From the NCBI GenBank assembly GCA_021442745.1, contig JABUSI010000257.1:1-26067 (forward strand): a DNA stretch of 26,067 nucleotides, read 5' to 3'. Both the position numbers and the translations under genes were made by a program. The notes beneath the pieces were generated by a model, which was given only the letters and a program-made list of their open reading frames with translations, did no database searches and was not told where the DNA came from. Positions within the stretch are counted from its first letter, which is position 1; each line of letters opens with the position of its first letter. The stretch is from Erysipelotrichaceae bacterium. Lineage in GTDB: Bacteria; Bacillota_I; Bacilli_A; Erysipelotrichales; Erysipelotrichaceae. Positions 24,249 through 26,067 of the stretch are shown here, in pieces.

Positions 24249-25547
24249 TTACTTTTTACTTGCTTCAAACTGCTCCAGTAAAGACGGTGCATTCTTTGTC
24301 AGTTTCTTGATTGTAAGATCCTGTGCCTTGTCGTTGGCAAGACGCAGATTGTTCTCACTTCTTGTCAGATTGTCTTTTACTTTCTGCAAATTACTGATTG
24401 CTTTATCGATTTCGTCAATCGCTGCATCGAACTGCCCTTTTGCGAGATTGAAATTCCTGCTGAATCCTTTTTTGAATTCTTCCATATTCTCTTCAAAGTT
24501 GGTGATATCTACCGATTGACTTCTCAGAAAACTGATTTCTTTTTTATACGCCAGAGAATTCATAGCCGTATTTCTCAGAATGGTAATCATAGGAATGAAA
24601 AACTGAGGACGAATGACATACATTTTTTCATATTTATAAGATACGTCTACAATACCATGATTGTACAGTTCGCTATCCATCTCCAGCATGGAAACCAAAA
24701 CCGCAAACTCACAATTTTTGTTGATACGATCTTTATTCAGTTTATTGAAATGATCCTCATTCTTTTTCTTCTTCTCAGTATCATCCATTTGATTTTTCAT
24801 CTCAAACATGATGGAAACAATCTCATTTCCGTCATCATCCGATTCACGGTATATGAAATCGCCTTTCGATCCTTCGGCAGAGTCATTATCTTTACCGAAG
24901 AACACGTTTTTCCCGAACAAAGGCCGCAATTTCTCAAATTCGGTACTGCAGTGCACTTCCAGAGATTCTCCTACCATCTTTGTAGATTGCCGTACTTTGA
25001 AATCTTTATATTGAGCAATGACTTCATCTTTCTGCGACAACTGTTGTTCATATGATGTTTTCAGCACAAGAAGCTGTCTTTCGTTTTCGGCCGTACTGTT
25101 TTCAAGTTTATTACTCAATATCGCAATCTCGCTGTCCTTGGCAGACATTAAGGACTGTACGTCCAAACTGTGTTTTGATTTCAGCAATTCCAACTGATGA
25201 TTCAGGTTTGCCAGTTCCATTTCTTTCTGCTGGATTTTTGCGACATACTTCTTTTCTTCATCATTACGAACAGAAGCTTCCAGACCGGCATTCTTATTGG
25301 TCAGATCGGAAATCATCTGATCTTTTTGTGCCAGTTGTTTATCGAACGCGTTTTGCTGGGTAAGTTTTGCATTTTCCAGTTCGGAACGAAGCCGTCTTTC
25401 AAATTCTTCTTCCCGGTGTTTCAATTCATCATTAAATTCTTTGTCACGGACCTGTTTCAGAATCGAATCGTAGAAGAACGGGTAAAAATCATCCGTTATA
25501 CGGTAAGAGTCCTTCTGAAGAAACAGTACAAAAAATATCTGAATCAT
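24249..25547 (-). CDS. DUF2130 family protein, 5'-truncated and fused to a foreign N-terminus
   Basis: Residues 26-432 look like DUF2130. A long charged coiled coil (about 30-200) begins YDSILKQVRDKEF. A globular domain follows with VHCSTEFEKLRP, GDFIYRE and a nuclease-like acidic/Lys pattern (IMFEMKNQ), then NKDRINKNCEFAVLVSMLEMDS and a second coil. Family members normally start with a short zinc-ribbon (CPxCG) leading into the coil. Here that is missing and is replaced by about 25 unrelated residues (MIQIFFVLFLQKDSYRITDD). The ATG at 25547 has no SD. Homology stops at about 25472, exactly where base composition changes. The reading frame is otherwise intact, so the gene is probably a recently truncated, perhaps silent, copy. 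The role of the family is not established; a restriction-endonuclease-like fold has been suggested. Confidence 0.8.
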   Translation of the reverse strand: MIQIFFVLFLQKDSYRITDDFYPFFYDSILKQVRDKEFNDELKHREEEFERRLRSELENAKLTQQNAFDKQLAQKDQMISDLTNKNAGLEASVRNDEEKKYVAKIQQKEMELANLNHQLELLKSKHSLDVQSLMSAKDSEIAILSNKLENSTAENERQLLVLKTSYEQQLSQKDEVIAQYKDFKVRQSTKMVGESLEVHCSTEFEKLRPLFGKNVFFGKDNDSAEGSKGDFIYRESDDDGNEIVSIMFEMKNQMDDTEKKKKNEDHFNKLNKDRINKNCEFAVLVSMLEMDSELYNHGIVDVSYKYEKMYVIRPQFFIPMITILRNTAMNSLAYKKEISFLRSQSVDITNFEENMEEFKKGFSRNFNLAKGQFDAAIDEIDKAISNLQKVKDNLTRSENNLRLANDKAQDLTIKKLTKNAPSLLEQFEASKK

Positions 25548-26067
25548 TAAAAGGTGAAAAAAATGTTAATTGGGGTACTTCAAAATTAGAAGAATATGGA
25601 GGTTTAGATGTTTTATTTGAAGCAGTAGAGATGAATAAAACACAAGAAGATGTTGCCAATGAACTTGGCATATCTGTTGGTGCTATTGTATCTTATTTAC
25701 ATGCAAGAGGTTATTCCTGGATAAAATTAAGGAAAGCAGTAACTCGTGCTAAAAAATATGGGGTTATAGATGAGAAGGGAGGTTTAAATTTTCTAATGAG
25801 TTGTATTGAAGATGGAAAAACTCAAGAAGATATCGTGAAAGAATTGAAATTAAATACGGTTAGTAGTATTCATACTTATCTTAAATATGAAGATTATACT
25901 TGGGCAAAATTAATAGAAGAGGTATTCGGTTATGAAAGAAGGTCCCTTATAGATGATTTTGGTGGTTTGAACTTTTTAAAGGAGTGTATTAGAGATGGAA
26001 AAACTCAGGTGGCTGTTGCAAAAGAAATTGGAATTGCCAGTACAAGTCTTGAATCTTATCTTAAAAC
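25481..26067 (+). CDS. NUMOD3 plus tandem helix-turn-helix repeat protein, truncated at both ends
   Basis: An open frame runs to the window edge. It starts with a NUMOD3-like segment (KNHPLYGKSPSEET then VQKISESLKGEKN, 25484-25564), a DNA-binding motif found in GIY-YIG and HNH homing endonucleases. Next are at least three repeats of 60-61 residues beginning GGL at 25598, 25778 and 25961. Each carries a helix-turn-helix (consensus KTQedvAkELgI) followed by SYLk and, in the first two, a conserved Trp (gYsWakL). The frame upstream is open only to a TAA at 25433 and contains no ATG, GTG or TTG, so the 5' end, where a nuclease domain would be, is missing. An internal ATG at 25631 has no evident SD. 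The DNA is AT-rich (27-28% GC in two 60-base lines counted, against 38% in one DUF2130 line). Confidence 0.7.

Overview
The window looks like a low-to-moderate GC Firmicutes chromosome, possibly Erysipelotrichia. This is inferred from AGGAGG-type ribosome binding sites, TG-n-TATAAT promoters, the ftsY-ylxM and xerD-deoB gene pairs, an NrnA-type DHH phosphoesterase and unusually short Smc and DnaE proteins. No rRNA, tRNA, CRISPR array or insertion sequence was recognised.

Layout. Positions 1-2872 (+) form a tight operon: the end of one CobW/G3E metallochaperone GTPase with a His/Cys-rich segment, a second CobW-like GTPase, proC, and an orphan NitT/TauT-type ABC permease. It converges on a small minus-strand pair (CopZ-like HMA protein and YfcE-like phosphodiesterase, 2888-3640) through a bidirectional terminator that contains both stop codons. 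A divergent promoter region then starts smc-ftsY-ylxM-ackA-nrnA (3746-10118, all overlapping), closed by a terminator. A second + operon follows: dnaE, an OmpR-type response regulator, its histidine kinase and a DUF554 membrane protein (10176-16043). It ends in a hairpin that also holds the ribosome binding site of a possible 35-residue peptide. Positions 16232-19763 (-) encode a heterodimeric ABC exporter with one degenerate ATP site.

Positions 19764-20647 are a long AT-rich gap with no convincing gene. It holds the main find: a 28-bp sequence at 20165-20192 that reads as a XerC/XerD dif site. The XerD-type recombinase gene lies about 1.6 kb away, in an operon with deoB (20648-22740, -). Genes to the left are mostly on + and the xerD-deoB pair to the right is on -, as expected at a replication terminus. 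A possible promoter over dif and a + strand terminator just beyond it outline a candidate short RNA.

To the right is a COG2509-type FAD protein (22830-24200, +) converging on a DUF2130 gene (24249-25547, -). The DUF2130 gene has lost its normal N-terminus. At about 25473-25481 the sequence switches abruptly to AT-rich DNA carrying, on the opposite strand, a protein that also lacks its 5' end: a NUMOD3-like motif followed by at least three 60-residue helix-turn-helix repeats. The two 5'-truncated genes are joined head to head, which points to a deletion/rearrangement scar or a chimeric assembly.
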